From an uncultured Thermosynechococcus sp. (GTDB lineage Bacteria > Cyanobacteriota > Cyanobacteriia > Thermosynechococcales > Thermosynechococcaceae): 42,080 nucleotides of DNA. The notes below the pieces were generated by a model that saw nothing but the letters and a program-made list of their open reading frames with translations, searched no databases and was not told the origin of the DNA. The translations under genes were made by a program, and so were the position numbers. Of the stretch, positions 8,117-17,195 are shown piece after piece. The stretch is taken from assembly GCF_938074695.1 (NCBI RefSeq), contig NZ_CALJEM010000041.1, positions 1-42,080 on the forward strand, given 5' to 3'. Numbering within the stretch: the stretch's first letter is position 1; every line of letters begins with the position of its first letter.

Positions 8117-8656
8117 TCAATTTTGCCCAAGAGATCGCCGCAGTTGGCCATAGTTCCGGAAGCCAAACCACAACCACAGGGGGAATAGCCCACCTGTTAG
8201 TCCCAGCACAGGTAGTAGAGCAAATGCTGGATTAAAATCGCTGCTGCCACTGTAAATAAACTTCCCCTAAATCGGCTCAAAGAGAATTTGCTTGTAGGCA
8301 AAACCCTCTAGCGCCCCTAATTAGTGGTGGCGATCCAGCATAGGAATCAGCAATAGACCGGTGGGGGTGAGACCCCTGGATTGCCCCCTGTCGCCAATAC
8401 CCCGCTCAACCCAGAATCTGGGCAAAATTCGCAGTGCTCAATAGAGCATAACAAAGAGATTCCAAGCAATCCCCCCAGACTCAGAGGATGTGAAAAAAAC
8501 AGATTCGGCTGCAATTTGGTCGGCGATCGCCCCCAAAACGCTAGAACCAAGAAGCAGCCCCAATATGCCTGCAATCACTGAACTGGGCATATAAAGCGAT
8601 CGCATCAGTGCCCAACGCCGCCGCACCAGTCGTCCCAAGGGCAGCAAAACACCCAT
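8117..8656 (-). pseudogene. gltS: Decayed sodium:glutamate symporter gene (gltS)
   Basis: Reading leftward, 8656-8438 encodes GRLVRRRWALMRSLYMPSSV then IAGILGLLLG, typical of the GltS N-terminal region. Downstream, pieces in shifting frames read TGLLLIPMLDRHH, ALEGFAYKQILFEPI and NPAFALLPVLGLTGGLF with LWLWFGFRNY, ending at TGA 8117-8119; these match a GltS C-terminus. In-frame stops and frameshifts separate them, and most of the middle is missing: about 540 bp remain of a gene normally near 1.4 kb. The order of the pieces is preserved, so this is one gene decaying in place. The bases from 8657 to the next gene show only faint coding character. Confidence 0.75.
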
Positions 8657-8751
8657 AGGAATGAATGTCCAGAAAAACCGGAATCAGCCTAAACATCCGC
8701 TGTGCCAACTCCTAAAGATTGCCGTGACCATAGAACTTGCCCCAGTGGGAT

Positions 8752-9648
8752 TCAGCCTCTGGAAAGTGAGTGGCTGCGCAACCAATCTAAAACCAGCGTA
8801 TTCACGCGATCGGGCTGCTCATCGTGGGGGCAGTGACCTGTGTGATCTAACTCCACCACCTGCATCCTCGGTTGTATCTGTTGAAACCGCTGGCTGAACA
8901 GCGGGGGGATGAAGCGATCCTGTTTGCCCCAAATGAGCAATAGGGGCTGGGACACCTTTTTGAGCATGGTCTTGGCACTGGGGCCAAAGCCTCTCCGACT
9001 CATGGCACGGGTAATTTGCACAAAGGCGCGATCGCTATCACGGTCATAGGCAGGGGTGAGTAAGATTTCCAACAATTCCTCATCCACACAGGTGGGGTTG
9101 GCGTAGGCCAATTGTGCCCAGCGTTTGACAATGAAGGGGCGGCGAACGAGGTAAAAAAGAGGGCGCAACAACCAAGGAGCCGTGAAAATCTGTTCAATTC
9201 CACTCACAAGGGGGGCGATCGCCCTGGGAATCAGTTCCTCGCGCACCGCCGGATCCGGCAGACTCAGCATCACCACCCCCGCTGCCATCTGGGGATAGCG
9301 ATAGGCACAGGTGAGGGCAATCAATGCGCCAATGGAATTGCCAACAATCACCGCCGGTTGCCCGACAATTCCTTGCCAAAAGGCATGAACCTGAGCCGCC
9401 CAAAATTCAGCACCGTAGGCAGCACTAGGCTTTTCCGCTGCCCCCAACCCTATTAAATCAAGGGCATAGGTCGGCTGATAATCTCCTAAGACCCGAAGAT
9501 TGTATCGCCAGTGCCGTAGGGATGCCCCAAAGCCGTGGAGTAGGATCAGCGGTGTTCCCCCAGGGGAAGCGGGCTGCCAAAAACTGTAGCGACTCTGCCA
9601 CCCGCGCCAGCACCAATCTCGCTGCACACCGTAGCGATAGAGATCCAC
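8752..9648 (-). CDS. Alpha/beta-fold hydrolase
   Basis: A 298-residue protein with the alpha/beta hydrolase layout: oxyanion loop [15 protein letters not shown], nucleophile elbow GNSIGA (Ser), acid region [14 protein letters not shown] and catalytic His in [17 protein letters not shown]. Proteins of this kind in cyanobacteria and plastids act as esterases or lipases, some on chlorophyll or lipid substrates; the substrate here cannot be told. It has no signal peptide. It is divergent from ATP sulfurylase, with about 90 bases between the two starts. An ORF running antisense through its N-terminal part into sat is not a gene. Confidence 0.8.
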   Translation of the reverse strand: MDLYRYGVQRDWCWRGWQSRYSFWQPASPGGTPLILLHGFGASLRHWRYNLRVLGDYQPTYALDLIGLGAAEKPSAAYGAEFWAAQVHAFWQGIVGQPAVIVGNSIGALIALTCAYRYPQMAAGVVMLSLPDPAVREELIPRAIAPLVSGIEQIFTAPWLLRPLFYLVRRPFIVKRWAQLAYANPTCVDEELLEILLTPAYDRDSDRAFVQITRAMSRRGFGPSAKTMLKKVSQPLLLIWGKQDRFIPPLFSQRFQQIQPRMQVVELDHTGHCPHDEQPDRVNTLVLDWLRSHSLSRG

Positions 9649-9737
9649 CCGTTGTCTCCTGCACCCATTCGTCCAATAATGACTTCTATCTTATGAAGTT
9701 TTGCAACGCGTTCATTTTGCCCAAAAGGAGTTCGACC

Positions 9738-10934
9738 TTGAGTTCATCCGTAACCGTACAAACAAAGGACGCGATCGCCCCCCACGGCGGTATTCTCGTG
9801 AATCGCATTCTCTCCCCTGAACAAAAACAGGCTTGGCTTGCCCGCGCCGATGAATTGCCCCGCGTGACTCTTGATGAGCGAGCCGTTTCTGACTTAGAAC
9901 TCATTGCCATTGGTGGGTTTAGTCCCCTAACCGGATTTATGGGACAGGCCGACTACGAGCGAGTGGTCGAAGAAATGTACCTTGCCAATGGCCTGCCGTG
10001 GTCTATTCCCATCACTCTCTCTGTCAGGGCTGAAGTGGCTGCCCCCTTAGAAATTGGCCAAACTATTCGTCTTGATAACGCAGCGGGTCAGTTTTTGGGG
10101 ATTCTCGAACTCACCGAAAAATACACCTATGACAAACGCCGTGAGGCTCGTTGTGTCTATCGCACCGAAGATGACAAACACCCCGGCGTCAAGGTGCTCT
10201 ATGAACAGGGAGAAGTTAACCTAGCAGGCCCCATTTGGCTCCTAGAGCGGCATCCCCATCCCCAATTCCCCAACTATTGCATTGATCCGGTAGATTCCCG
10301 TGCCCTCTTTCGCCAAAAAGGCTGGCGGACAATTGTTGGTTTCCAAACCCGCAACCCCATCCATCGCGCCCATGAATATATCCAGAAATGCGCCCTTGAA
10401 ATTGTGGATGGCCTTTTTTTGCATCCCCTCGTGGGTGCCACGAAGGAGGATGACATCCCCGCCGATGTGCGCATGCGTTGCTATGAAATTGTGTTGGAAC
10501 ATTACTTCCCTAAGGATCGGGTAGTGCTGGCCATTAACCCAGCAGCCATGCGCTATGCCGGACCGCGGGAGGCCATTTTCCATGCCCTAGTGCGCAAAAA
10601 CTACGGCTGTACCCACTTTATTGTCGGTCGCGATCACGCGGGCGTGGGGGATTACTATGGCACCTATGATGCCCAGCATATTTTTGATGAATTTGACCCG
10701 GCAGCCCTAGGGATTATTCCTTTGAAGTTTGAGCATGCCTTCTACTGCACCCGCACCCAGTCCATGGCCACCAGTAAAACCAGTCCCAGTAAACCGGAAG
10801 AGCGCATTCACCTCTCCGGCACCAAGGTACGGGAAATGCTGCGGCGCGGAGAATTGCCACCCCCAGAGTTTTCGCGCCCAGAGGTGGCGGCAGAACTGGC
10901 ACGAGCAATGCGACAACCGCAACTAGCACCATAG
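9738..10934 (+). CDS. sat: Sulfate adenylyltransferase (ATP sulfurylase)
   Basis: A 398-residue single-domain ATP sulfurylase making adenosine 5'-phosphosulfate from ATP and sulfate, the first step of assimilation. Active-site motifs are present: [12 protein letters not shown] (Q-x-R-N-P-x-H-x-x-H), [18 protein letters not shown] and [17 protein letters not shown]. No APS-kinase domain follows. The most likely start is TTG 9738 ([17 protein letters not shown]), which sits 8 bases after AAAGGAG. ATG 9693, in frame, would add 15 unconserved-looking residues and has no ribosome site. A hairpin terminator follows directly. Confidence 0.93.
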   Translation: MSSSVTVQTKDAIAPHGGILVNRILSPEQKQAWLARADELPRVTLDERAVSDLELIAIGGFSPLTGFMGQADYERVVEEMYLANGLPWSIPITLSVRAEVAAPLEIGQTIRLDNAAGQFLGILELTEKYTYDKRREARCVYRTEDDKHPGVKVLYEQGEVNLAGPIWLLERHPHPQFPNYCIDPVDSRALFRQKGWRTIVGFQTRNPIHRAHEYIQKCALEIVDGLFLHPLVGATKEDDIPADVRMRCYEIVLEHYFPKDRVVLAINPAAMRYAGPREAIFHALVRKNYGCTHFIVGRDHAGVGDYYGTYDAQHIFDEFDPAALGIIPLKFEHAFYCTRTQSMATSKTSPSKPEERIHLSGTKVREMLRRGELPPPEFSRPEVAAELARAMRQPQLAP

Positions 10935-10937
10935 CCT

Positions 10938-10982
10938 AAAAATAAAACGAGGGGGTCAAGCTGACGGCAGCAAGACCCCTTT
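10938..10982. terminator. Bidirectional intrinsic terminator after sat
   Basis: GGGGTC-AA-GCTG (10952-10963), a 4-base ACGG loop, then CAGC-AA-GACCCC (10968-10979) make a 10-bp stem with a symmetric internal AA/AA loop. On the plus strand only TTT follows. On the minus strand the stem is followed by CTCGTTTTATTTTT, a better T tract. It could therefore also end a minus-strand transcript coming from 11395 downward. Confidence 0.75.
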
Positions 10983-10985
10983 ACA

Positions 10986-11395
10986 AGTTAGCAACGACGA
11001 TGTTTAACTCAACAACTAACGTGGACAAAACGTGGTTTTAGCTGGCGATCCAACCCCCTTTGCGATCTCAACCGATCAAGCTTGGAGCATGGACACTAGG
11101 TAATAGATTGCTGTCAACGTTGACGACTCTAGAGACTAGGAGGTTACCTAGTAGTGCCTTAACTCCCATGGACGACAGGATGGGGACTCGGCAGTAACCA
11201 CACGAACGATAAGGCTGGATAAAGCAAGAGAACAAAGATACAACGCTGAAGCTCAAAGGATTGATTTTGATGTTACTCGCAAGACAGGCGTGAGATTTAT
11301 CTTGGAGTAACTTTGCTTTATCCTGAACTCAAGGACTGGGAGGCACAAGCCTTAAGTTCACTCTTATCGTTACCCTTTCTTTCTGTGCCTACTTT
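10986..11395. ncRNA. Candidate structured non-coding RNA locus (strand unsettled)
   Basis: No convincing ORF lies here, but inverted repeats are dense. They are: ACTAGGTAA (11095-11103) with TTACCTAGT (11144-11152), enclosing the palindrome GTCAACGTTGAC (11113-11124); GGATAAAGCAA (11217-11227) with TTGCTTTATCC (11313-11323), enclosing GTTACTC-g-CAAGA / TCTTG-GAGTAAC (11272-11311); and TGAACT-c-AAGG / CCTT-a-AGTTCA (11324-11360). AGGCACA (11341-11347) can also pair with TGTGCCT (11384-11390). A minus-strand transcript is my preference: TATGCT at 11402-11407 could be its -10, and the hairpin at 10952-10979 gives a T-rich terminator, for an RNA of about 450 nt. Motifs of tmRNA, RNase P RNA and SRP RNA were looked for and not found. 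Confidence 0.4.
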
Positions 11396-11574
11396 TAGGC
11401 TAGCATAGGCATTCGAGAATCCTCAAATGTTAACCGAAAATTCAATATCTGAAATATTCCTTAACTAATTCTGCAATATGCTGTTAAATTTGCCGGTTGC
11501 ACCCTTTTAGGAGTACTTTTAGCACTGAACATTATCTCTGGATTTTGACAGTTTTGGCGATCGCCCCAAGCTCA

Positions 11575-11621
11575 TAAAAAACTGCACCAGCCCCCTACTT
11601 GCCGCTTTGGCGGAGCTGATG
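11575..11621 (-). terminator. Intrinsic terminator downstream of the 47-codon gene
   Basis: On the minus strand CATCAGC (11621-11615) pairs with GCTGGTG (11591-11585; one G-T pair), with an inner CCGCC/GCGG hairpin, followed by CAGTTTTTT. It lies about 70 bases beyond the stop of the small gene at 11694 and would give a short monocistronic message. Confidence 0.7.
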
Positions 11622-11693
11622 CGGAACTAATACTAGTTTAGTGATTTTTACCTGCAAGGTCTTTACAGGGATTCTGCTTGTGGAAGACAGTAA

Positions 11694-11837
11694 CTAACTC
11701 TTACGGGCGGGCGTTCCCGTGAAGGGCTGTGCCCCCGTGGAAGGATAGTGATCGTTGCGAGGGGTGAAGATGCGCCCAAATGCCTCCATCAAAAAGACCA
11801 TCATCCCTTGTAATTTCTCACGTAGTGCTTTTAACAT
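11694..11837 (-). CDS. Small 47-residue protein with a YP-x-TG-x-QPF-x-G motif
   Basis: ATG at 11837 is preceded at 7 bases by AGGAG (11845-11849) and the frame runs 47 codons to TAG. The N-terminal half is an amphipathic to hydrophobic helix (LKALREKLQGMMVFLMEAFG). The rest is polar with HYPSTGAQPFTGTP and a basic end. I have a sense of similar short cyanobacterial proteins but cannot name one. A -10 element, a hairpin leader and a terminator surround it, so it looks like a complete single-gene transcription unit. The amphipathic helix suggests membrane or partner-protein association, which is inference. It is too short for most gene finders. Confidence 0.7.
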   Translation of the reverse strand: MLKALREKLQGMMVFLMEAFGRIFTPRNDHYPSTGAQPFTGTPARKS

Positions 11838-11869
11838 AGGTCAACTCCTAAAGAAAGCGATTTAGGCTC

Positions 11870-11943
11870 CAGCCTTTGGCTTAATGATTGAACACCGCAG
11901 CAACGGAATCGAACCTCACCTCACCATCATTAGGTAAAGGCTG
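11870..11943 (-). promoter_or_regulatory. Structured 5' leader of the 47-codon gene
   Basis: CAGCCTTT (11870-11877) pairs perfectly with AAAGGCTG (11936-11943), and TAATGAT (11882-11888) with ATCATTA (11926-11932). Together they form a 15-bp stem broken by one small internal loop and capped by about 37 bases. A short alternative hairpin AGCC-TTT-GGCT (11871-11881) competes with the stem near the ribosome site. The long stem would start almost at the predicted 5' end. It may be a stabilising leader or a regulatory switch. No known riboswitch core was recognised. Confidence 0.55.
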
Positions 11944-11950
11944 TACTTTT

Positions 11951-11956
11951 AGTATA
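11951..11956 (-). promoter_or_regulatory. -10 element for the 47-codon gene
   Basis: The minus strand reads TATACT, a near-perfect -10. Transcription would begin about 11944, at the outer end of the leader stem. No good -35 was found at 17 bases, so an activator may be needed. Confidence 0.5.
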
Positions 11957-12058
11957 AAAAATCAGATAAGTTGCCTGAGGGAGTTTGAGACAATTTTTTA
12001 TATGCTGAATAAGGAAATTATTGATTTGTGAAATTTTGTTCTGAATGAGATTACACCC

Positions 12059-13621
12059 ATGACATTTATTCCCCCTCTTTCTGATCTTTCACTACGGGCA
12101 CAGGTGGCACAAATGGTGGTTGTACGCGCCAGTGGCTACCTCTACGATCGCCAGATTCAATATCCTGCTTGGGAACCGCCCCAAGACACCCTAAAACACT
12201 GGATTAAAGACTGGGGCGTGGGGGGGGTGATTCTCTTGGGGGGCAGTGCCGTTGAAGTGGCAGAGCGCTGTCGGCAACTCCAATCTTGGGCAACAATTCC
12301 CCTGCTGTTGGCGGCTGACATTGAGGAGGGGGTTGGTCAACGCTTTAGCGGTGCAACACAATTTCCGCCCCCGGCAGCTTTAGGAGCCATCGCCCAAAGG
12401 AATCCACAACGGGCAGTGGATCTGGCAAGGGCAATGGGAGCATCCACGGCAGCAGAGGCCTTGGCCATCGGCTTGAACTGGGTTTTAGCTCCCGTGGTGG
12501 ATGTGAATAACAATCCCGCCAACCCGGTGATTAATGTGCGCGCCTTTGGTGAGGAGCCAGAGGTGGTGAGTGCCCTTGCAACGGCGTTTATTCAAGGGGC
12601 AAAAACCTATCCAGTGCTAACAACAGCAAAGCACTTTCCCGGCCATGGGGATACAGCAACCGATTCCCACTTGCAACTGCCTGTGATTCCCCACAATCGC
12701 GATCGCCTGCAAGCCATTGAATGGCCGCCCTTTGTTGCTGCAATTCAAACAGGCGTGGATGCGGTGATGAGTGCCCATGTGCATCTCCCTGCCTTGGATG
12801 CCGAGCAACCCGCAACCCTGTCGCCCCAAATTCTCACAGGCATCCTTCGCCAAGAGATGGGGTTTAGGGGGCTAATTGTGACCGATGCCCTAGTCATGGG
12901 GGCGATCGCCCACAGCTACGGTACTGCGGAAGCTGCTGTCAAAGCCGTAGCAGCGGGTGCCGATATTCTGCTCATGCCCTTGGATCCCCCCGCCGCCATT
13001 GAAGCGGTGGTTGCGGCTGTTGAGTCGGGGCGGATTCCCTACGAGCGGATTCAGGCCTCTGTAGCTCGAATTCAAGCAGCAAAGGCGCGTTTGCTGCCCC
13101 TTTCGTTACAGTTGGACTATCTCCAGACCACCCCGGCCGTTGAAGTGGCCACCGCCATTGCCCAAGAAAGTATCAAGCGGGCTGGCCAAGCTTGGCAACC
13201 CGTTACCTCAGGGGTGAATTGTCTGGTGGTGGATGATGCGCTAAACGCCGGCTTTTTGAACTGCACCTGTCCAGCATTGACACTGCCTCCCACTTGGGGA
13301 TTTGACCAACGGGTGGTGATTGATCAGCAAACACCCCTGACAATGATTGAGGGCTTCTCCAGGGCACCGACCTTAGTGCAGGTATTTTGCCGTGGCAACC
13401 CCTTCCGCGGCAAAGCAGGGTTAAGTGTGCCAGCGATCGCCACCCTAGAATGGCTCCAAACCCACAATCAGTTGATGGGTCTGGTGGTCTATGGCAGTCC
13501 CTATGCCTACCACGAGATTGCCCAGCAGCTCCATCCCGATTTGCCCCGCGTCTTTAGCTATGGCCACGACCCCATTGCCCAAAGGCTGGCTCTAGGGTGT
13601 TTAGTGAAGGGAATCTTCTAA
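12059..13621 (+). CDS. nagZ: Glycoside hydrolase family 3, beta-N-acetylhexosaminidase (NagZ-like)
   Basis: A 520-residue GH3 enzyme. The (beta/alpha)8 domain covers ~1-345 and has the NagZ signature KHFPGHGDTATDSH, whose His/Asp pair acts as acid/base, and the nucleophile Asp in LIVTDALVMGAI. Such enzymes remove GlcNAc from muropeptides in cell-wall recycling. The C-terminal ~170 residues (from about VEVATAIAQES) are extra compared with the ~340-residue enterobacterial NagZ and resemble the second domain of longer GH3 proteins. No signal peptide is seen, which suits a cytoplasmic recycling role. No ribosome site precedes ATG 12059. The substrate is inferred from the motif. Confidence 0.82.
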   Translation: MTFIPPLSDLSLRAQVAQMVVVRASGYLYDRQIQYPAWEPPQDTLKHWIKDWGVGGVILLGGSAVEVAERCRQLQSWATIPLLLAADIEEGVGQRFSGATQFPPPAALGAIAQRNPQRAVDLARAMGASTAAEALAIGLNWVLAPVVDVNNNPANPVINVRAFGEEPEVVSALATAFIQGAKTYPVLTTAKHFPGHGDTATDSHLQLPVIPHNRDRLQAIEWPPFVAAIQTGVDAVMSAHVHLPALDAEQPATLSPQILTGILRQEMGFRGLIVTDALVMGAIAHSYGTAEAAVKAVAAGADILLMPLDPPAAIEAVVAAVESGRIPYERIQASVARIQAAKARLLPLSLQLDYLQTTPAVEVATAIAQESIKRAGQAWQPVTSGVNCLVVDDALNAGFLNCTCPALTLPPTWGFDQRVVIDQQTPLTMIEGFSRAPTLVQVFCRGNPFRGKAGLSVPAIATLEWLQTHNQLMGLVVYGSPYAYHEIAQQLHPDLPRVFSYGHDPIAQRLALGCLVKGIF

Positions 13622-13716
13622 AGGTTTTTGAATCTTTTGCGAGGGAAACCCTAGGGAACTCCTATCCTGCTTTCACGTCCCTACAGATACCTCCCAGAAT
13701 TCGGTCTTTCCTCACC

Positions 13717-15030
13717 ATGATTAAGTTTCCCGCTGCCGCTGGCTTGGCAACCTTCTCCATAGCTGCAACAACGCTGGCGATCGCCCCGATCAGTTTTGCT
13801 GCACCCCCATCTTGGCTCGATCAACCGCCACGCAACTGGAATCCCAGCCTGCCGATCCTAGAGATTCCCCCACGGGGCAATCTCAATCCTGGGGAGTTGA
13901 ACCGCTGTCGCAGTACCCTGCGATCGCCCCAATCCATGGCAGATCGCCTAATTCAACAGCGGGGCTGGTATCTGGTGGGTACACCCATTCGCCATCAGAA
14001 CGTGGAAATTATTCTTGGCAATAGTGGTTTTGATGGCATGTGTCGCCCGATGGGGTATCAAGCCTTTGTCTTCTATAGAGGACTCTACTTGGGAACCTTA
14101 TCCCCGAATCTGATGGATTCCCGCGCTGATGGCTCGTTTCTTGGTGAGGTCAAGTTCCAAAACGACGGTACATTCACGGCAGAGTTTGCCCGCTATAGCC
14201 CTAATGATCCCCTCTGCTGTCCTAGCCGCATCAGCACCGTGACCTATCGCCTCGAAGGGGGGCTTTTGCCTTTGCCGCGCTTGGTGCCTGTGGCCATTTC
14301 CACCCAACCAATGGCGAATAACACTCCCTCCCAGCCTTCGGAACTGAGCCTCAGCGGTCAGCGGTGGCACCTCAGAGGCATAGGTAATCAAGCCTTTCCG
14401 GTGGATACCGCCTTTATTGAGTTTGATAGTGCCAACCGCCGTGCCGGTGGTTTTACCGGCTGTAATAGCTTTAATGGTGGCTACACCGCCAACGGCCCAC
14501 GCCTCCTTTTTGCCCCCTTAGCCACCAGCCAACGCCTATGTAGTCAAGAGCTGCTTCAGAGTGTGGAAACTCAGATGCTACAGGGGCTGAGCCGCACCAA
14601 CCGCTACCGCATTCAAGGAAATACCCTACAACTGTTTGAGGAGGATCGCCTGCTGTTGACCTTTGAAGCGGGTGCGACGGAAAGTCCCCTCAGTGGCCGC
14701 TGGCAACTTCAGCGCCTCGCCAATATGCCGCCAATGCCACCGCGCAATCCGATGAATACTGTGTTTATTGAGTTTGATGGCAGGGCCCAGCGAGCAACGG
14801 GCTTTAGTGGCTGTAATAACTTTAACGGTGGCTACAGCGTCAATGGCCAACAATTGCGGTTTTCGGCAGTTGCGACAACACGGCGAGTCTGCATCGGTCA
14901 GCGGGCTCAAAGGATAGAGATGTCATTTTTGCAGAGTCTTGAGCAAACCAATCGCTACCGCATTGAGGGAAATACCCTGACGTTTTATGATGGCGATCGC
15001 CCCCTTGCGATGTTTCAGCGAACGCCCTAG
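13717..15030 (+). CDS. Secreted protein with an LppP/LprE-like domain and two META (HslJ) domains
   Basis: A 437-residue protein starting at ATG 13717; the frame is open further upstream, but a signal peptide begins here (~1-28, ending ISFA/APP). Residues ~75-195 resemble the LppP/LprE domain, with Cys pairs (GMCRP, PLCCPS). Two META domains follow, ~212-325 and ~332-437, each with a near-identical core: GGFTGCNSFNGGY and TGFSGCNNFNGGY, then RLC or RVC and RTNRYRIQGNTL or QTNRYRIEGNTL. The strong likeness of the two copies suggests internal duplication. META domains occur in heat-shock lipoprotein HslJ and in protease-inhibitor-like proteins; the role here is unknown. No lipobox is seen, so it is probably periplasmic. 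Confidence 0.72.
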   Translation: MIKFPAAAGLATFSIAATTLAIAPISFAAPPSWLDQPPRNWNPSLPILEIPPRGNLNPGELNRCRSTLRSPQSMADRLIQQRGWYLVGTPIRHQNVEIILGNSGFDGMCRPMGYQAFVFYRGLYLGTLSPNLMDSRADGSFLGEVKFQNDGTFTAEFARYSPNDPLCCPSRISTVTYRLEGGLLPLPRLVPVAISTQPMANNTPSQPSELSLSGQRWHLRGIGNQAFPVDTAFIEFDSANRRAGGFTGCNSFNGGYTANGPRLLFAPLATSQRLCSQELLQSVETQMLQGLSRTNRYRIQGNTLQLFEEDRLLLTFEAGATESPLSGRWQLQRLANMPPMPPRNPMNTVFIEFDGRAQRATGFSGCNNFNGGYSVNGQQLRFSAVATTRRVCIGQRAQRIEMSFLQSLEQTNRYRIEGNTLTFYDGDRPLAMFQRTP

Positions 15031-15059
15031 GGGAGAGTTGCTACCCTAACGACGCTTCG

Positions 15060-15947
15060 ATGACCGAGAAACCTCGTCCCCGCAAAAAAAATCGCCTGAC
15101 TGCGACCCGTCCTCCTCGCTCCCCACGGCACACACCGGCCAAACCCGTTAGGAAATCTCCCCCACCTGCCCCCACTGAGGATGCCCCCGAACTCCTCTAC
15201 GGTCGCCATGCAGTGCTCTCAGCCCTTGAGAGTGGCCGCCCCTGCAACCGTATCTGGGTGATTCCCTCTCTGCGCTACGATCCGCGCTTTCATCAACGCT
15301 TGAATGAAGCCAAACAGCAGGGCGCCGTTATTGATACCGTGACCCCCGAACGTCTTGACCAACTGTGCCAGCGGGGGCGCCATCAGGGGATTGCCATGCA
15401 GGTGGCGGCCTACAATTACTGGTCTTTAGAGGATTTATTGGCCAAAGCGGCTACTGTGAATCAACCCGTGCTCTTGGCGGCCGATGGGATTACCGATCCG
15501 CAAAATCTCGGTGCCATGATCCGCACAGCAGAGGCGCTGGGGATGCAGGGAGTGATTATTCCTCAACGGCGCGCCGTCGGTATTACGGCAACCGTAGCTA
15601 AAGCAGCCGCAGGGGCATTGGAGTATTTGCCCGTGGCACGGGTGGTCAACCTCAACCAAGCTCTTGAAACCCTGAAGCAGGCAGGCTATTGGATCTATGG
15701 TCTTTCGGAGCGGGGAGCGGTGCCCCTGCCCAAGATCACCTTCGATCGCCCCACCGTCTTTGTGGTTGGCAGTGAGGGGGAAGGGATTAGCCTGCAAACC
15801 CAGAAGCACTGCGATGAAATGGTTGCGATTCCCCTTGCGGGGCGCACCCCGAGCCTCAATGCCTCAGTGGCGGTGGGCATTGCTCTCTACGAGATCAGTT
15901 GCCAGCGATCGCCCGCTTGGGATTTGACTCAGGAATCTCCAACTTAG
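15060..15947 (+). CDS. rlmB: 23S rRNA 2'-O-methyltransferase of the TrmH/SpoU (RlmB) family
   Basis: A 295-residue protein. A basic, Pro-rich extension (1-~40) is followed by the SpoU substrate-binding domain ([16 protein letters not shown]) and the knotted SPOUT domain with its three motifs: [26 protein letters not shown] and [22 protein letters not shown]. RlmB methylates G2251 of 23S rRNA; close relatives modify other rRNA or tRNA sites, so specificity is by family resemblance. The stop overlaps the convergent ispH stop by 4 bases (15944-15947), leaving no room for a separate terminator. Confidence 0.88.
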   Translation: MTEKPRPRKKNRLTATRPPRSPRHTPAKPVRKSPPPAPTEDAPELLYGRHAVLSALESGRPCNRIWVIPSLRYDPRFHQRLNEAKQQGAVIDTVTPERLDQLCQRGRHQGIAMQVAAYNYWSLEDLLAKAATVNQPVLLAADGITDPQNLGAMIRTAEALGMQGVIIPQRRAVGITATVAKAAAGALEYLPVARVVNLNQALETLKQAGYWIYGLSERGAVPLPKITFDRPTVFVVGSEGEGISLQTQKHCDEMVAIPLAGRTPSLNASVAVGIALYEISCQRSPAWDLTQESPT

Positions 15948-17152
15948 GAAACAGCAGCCACAGAGCGCAGGGCAAAAATTTTATTGAGCACTTCCTCGAC
16001 CACCTTGTCGGGGGTAGAGGCACCGGAGGTAATGCCAATGGTGAGGGGGCGATCCGGCAGCCAGTTTTCAGTCACCGTGGGGGGCTGATGCAGGGGTTTG
16101 TGCTCAATGCGATTCCCCGGCCCAATACGATCCGCAGAGTCAATGTGATAGGAAGGAATGCCATGCTCAATGGCAATTTCTTGAAGGTGGGTGGTATTCG
16201 AGGAGTTGTAGCCCCCAATTACAACCATTAAATCTAGCGGTTCCTTGACTAAATTCAGCATTGCATCTTGGCGCTCTTGGGTGGCATCGCAAATCGTGTT
16301 AAAGCTCATGAAGTGCTCATTGAGGCGATCGGGGCCGTATTTTTGGATCATCGTGCGCTCAAATAATTTGCCGATTTGTTCTGTTTCCCCTTTGAGCATG
16401 GTGGTTTGATTGGCAATGCCGACGCGCACCAGATCGCGATCGGGATCAAAGCCCACAGAACAGGCCTTGGCAAACTTGGCCATGAAGGCCTCGCGATCGC
16501 CCCCCTTGAGGATATAGTCGCAGACATAGCGGGCTTCCTCTAGGTTGAGGACGATCAAATAGGTGCCCGCAAAGGAACTGGTGGCAATTGTCTCTTCGTG
16601 GTTATACTTGCCGTGAATAATCGAGGTGAAGCTCACCTTTTTGTGCTTTTCCACACTGTGCCACACCTTTGAGACCCACGGGCAGGTGGTATCCACAATC
16701 GTACAGCCGCGCTCATTCAGCAGTTGCATCTCTTGGACACTGGCCCCAAAGGCGGGCAAAATCACCACATCCCCTGGGCGCACGTCACTAAAGTCCTTGA
16801 CCCCGTTGACCACCGGAATAAATTCCACGGCCATTTGCCGCAGGCGCTCATTCACCGAGGGATTATGGATAATTTCATTCGTGATCCAGATGCGCTCCGT
16901 GGGAAAGTGGGTGCGAGTTTCATAGGCAAGGGCCACGGCCCGCTCCACTCCCCAACAAAAGCCAAAGGCCTCCGCCAAGCGAATCGTCACATCCCCCTCT
17001 TGCCAACGATAGCCATTGGCACGGATTTGCTGAATCAGAGAACTTTGATACTCCCCTTGGAGTTGCCGGTTCACTGACTCACCGTGGCCAAAGCCCTTGC
17101 GGTGGTAGTTTTCTGAACTGTGGAGCGATCGCTTGAATGCACGGGTATCCAT
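15944..17152 (-). CDS. ispH: 4-hydroxy-3-methylbut-2-enyl diphosphate reductase (IspH)
   Basis: A 402-residue IspH of the longer cyanobacterial/plant type, catalysing the last MEP-pathway step (HMBPP to IPP and DMAPP) with a [4Fe-4S] cluster. The three ligand Cys lie in [23 protein letters not shown] and [14 protein letters not shown] of [11 protein letters not shown] and the SGASTPD motif are also present. The start is ATG 17152 behind AGAGGAGAG; an upstream in-frame start at 17206 lies inside the end of dxr. dxr ends 43 bases upstream on the same strand, so the two are probably one operon. In plants and cyanobacteria electrons come from ferredoxin. Confidence 0.95.
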   Translation of the reverse strand: MDTRAFKRSLHSSENYHRKGFGHGESVNRQLQGEYQSSLIQQIRANGYRWQEGDVTIRLAEAFGFCWGVERAVALAYETRTHFPTERIWITNEIIHNPSVNERLRQMAVEFIPVVNGVKDFSDVRPGDVVILPAFGASVQEMQLLNERGCTIVDTTCPWVSKVWHSVEKHKKVSFTSIIHGKYNHEETIATSSFAGTYLIVLNLEEARYVCDYILKGGDREAFMAKFAKACSVGFDPDRDLVRVGIANQTTMLKGETEQIGKLFERTMIQKYGPDRLNEHFMSFNTICDATQERQDAMLNLVKEPLDLMVVIGGYNSSNTTHLQEIAIEHGIPSYHIDSADRIGPGNRIEHKPLHQPPTVTENWLPDRPLTIGITSGASTPDKVVEEVLNKIFALRSVAAVS

Positions 17153-17195
17153 TGGCTCTCCTCTGAAGCAATCTGATGGTATTTTGGCACAACTC

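Noticed and set aside
9522-9737. Long N-terminal extension of ATP sulfurylase
   Set aside because: It is antisense to the hydrolase gene, is not sulfurylase-like, and a strong ribosome site precedes TTG 9738.
11068-11256. 62-codon minus-strand frame in the structured region
   Set aside because: No ribosome site and no protein-like features; it is explained better by the inverted-repeat structure.
10986-11395. tmRNA, RNase P RNA or SRP RNA
   Set aside because: No tag-peptide reading frame, no RNase P core such as GAGGAAAGTC, and no SRP GGAAG-type loop were found on either strand.
11870-11943. Glutamine (glnA or downstream-peptide) riboswitch before the 47-codon gene
   Set aside because: The setting fits, but the conserved three-helix core sequences are not present.
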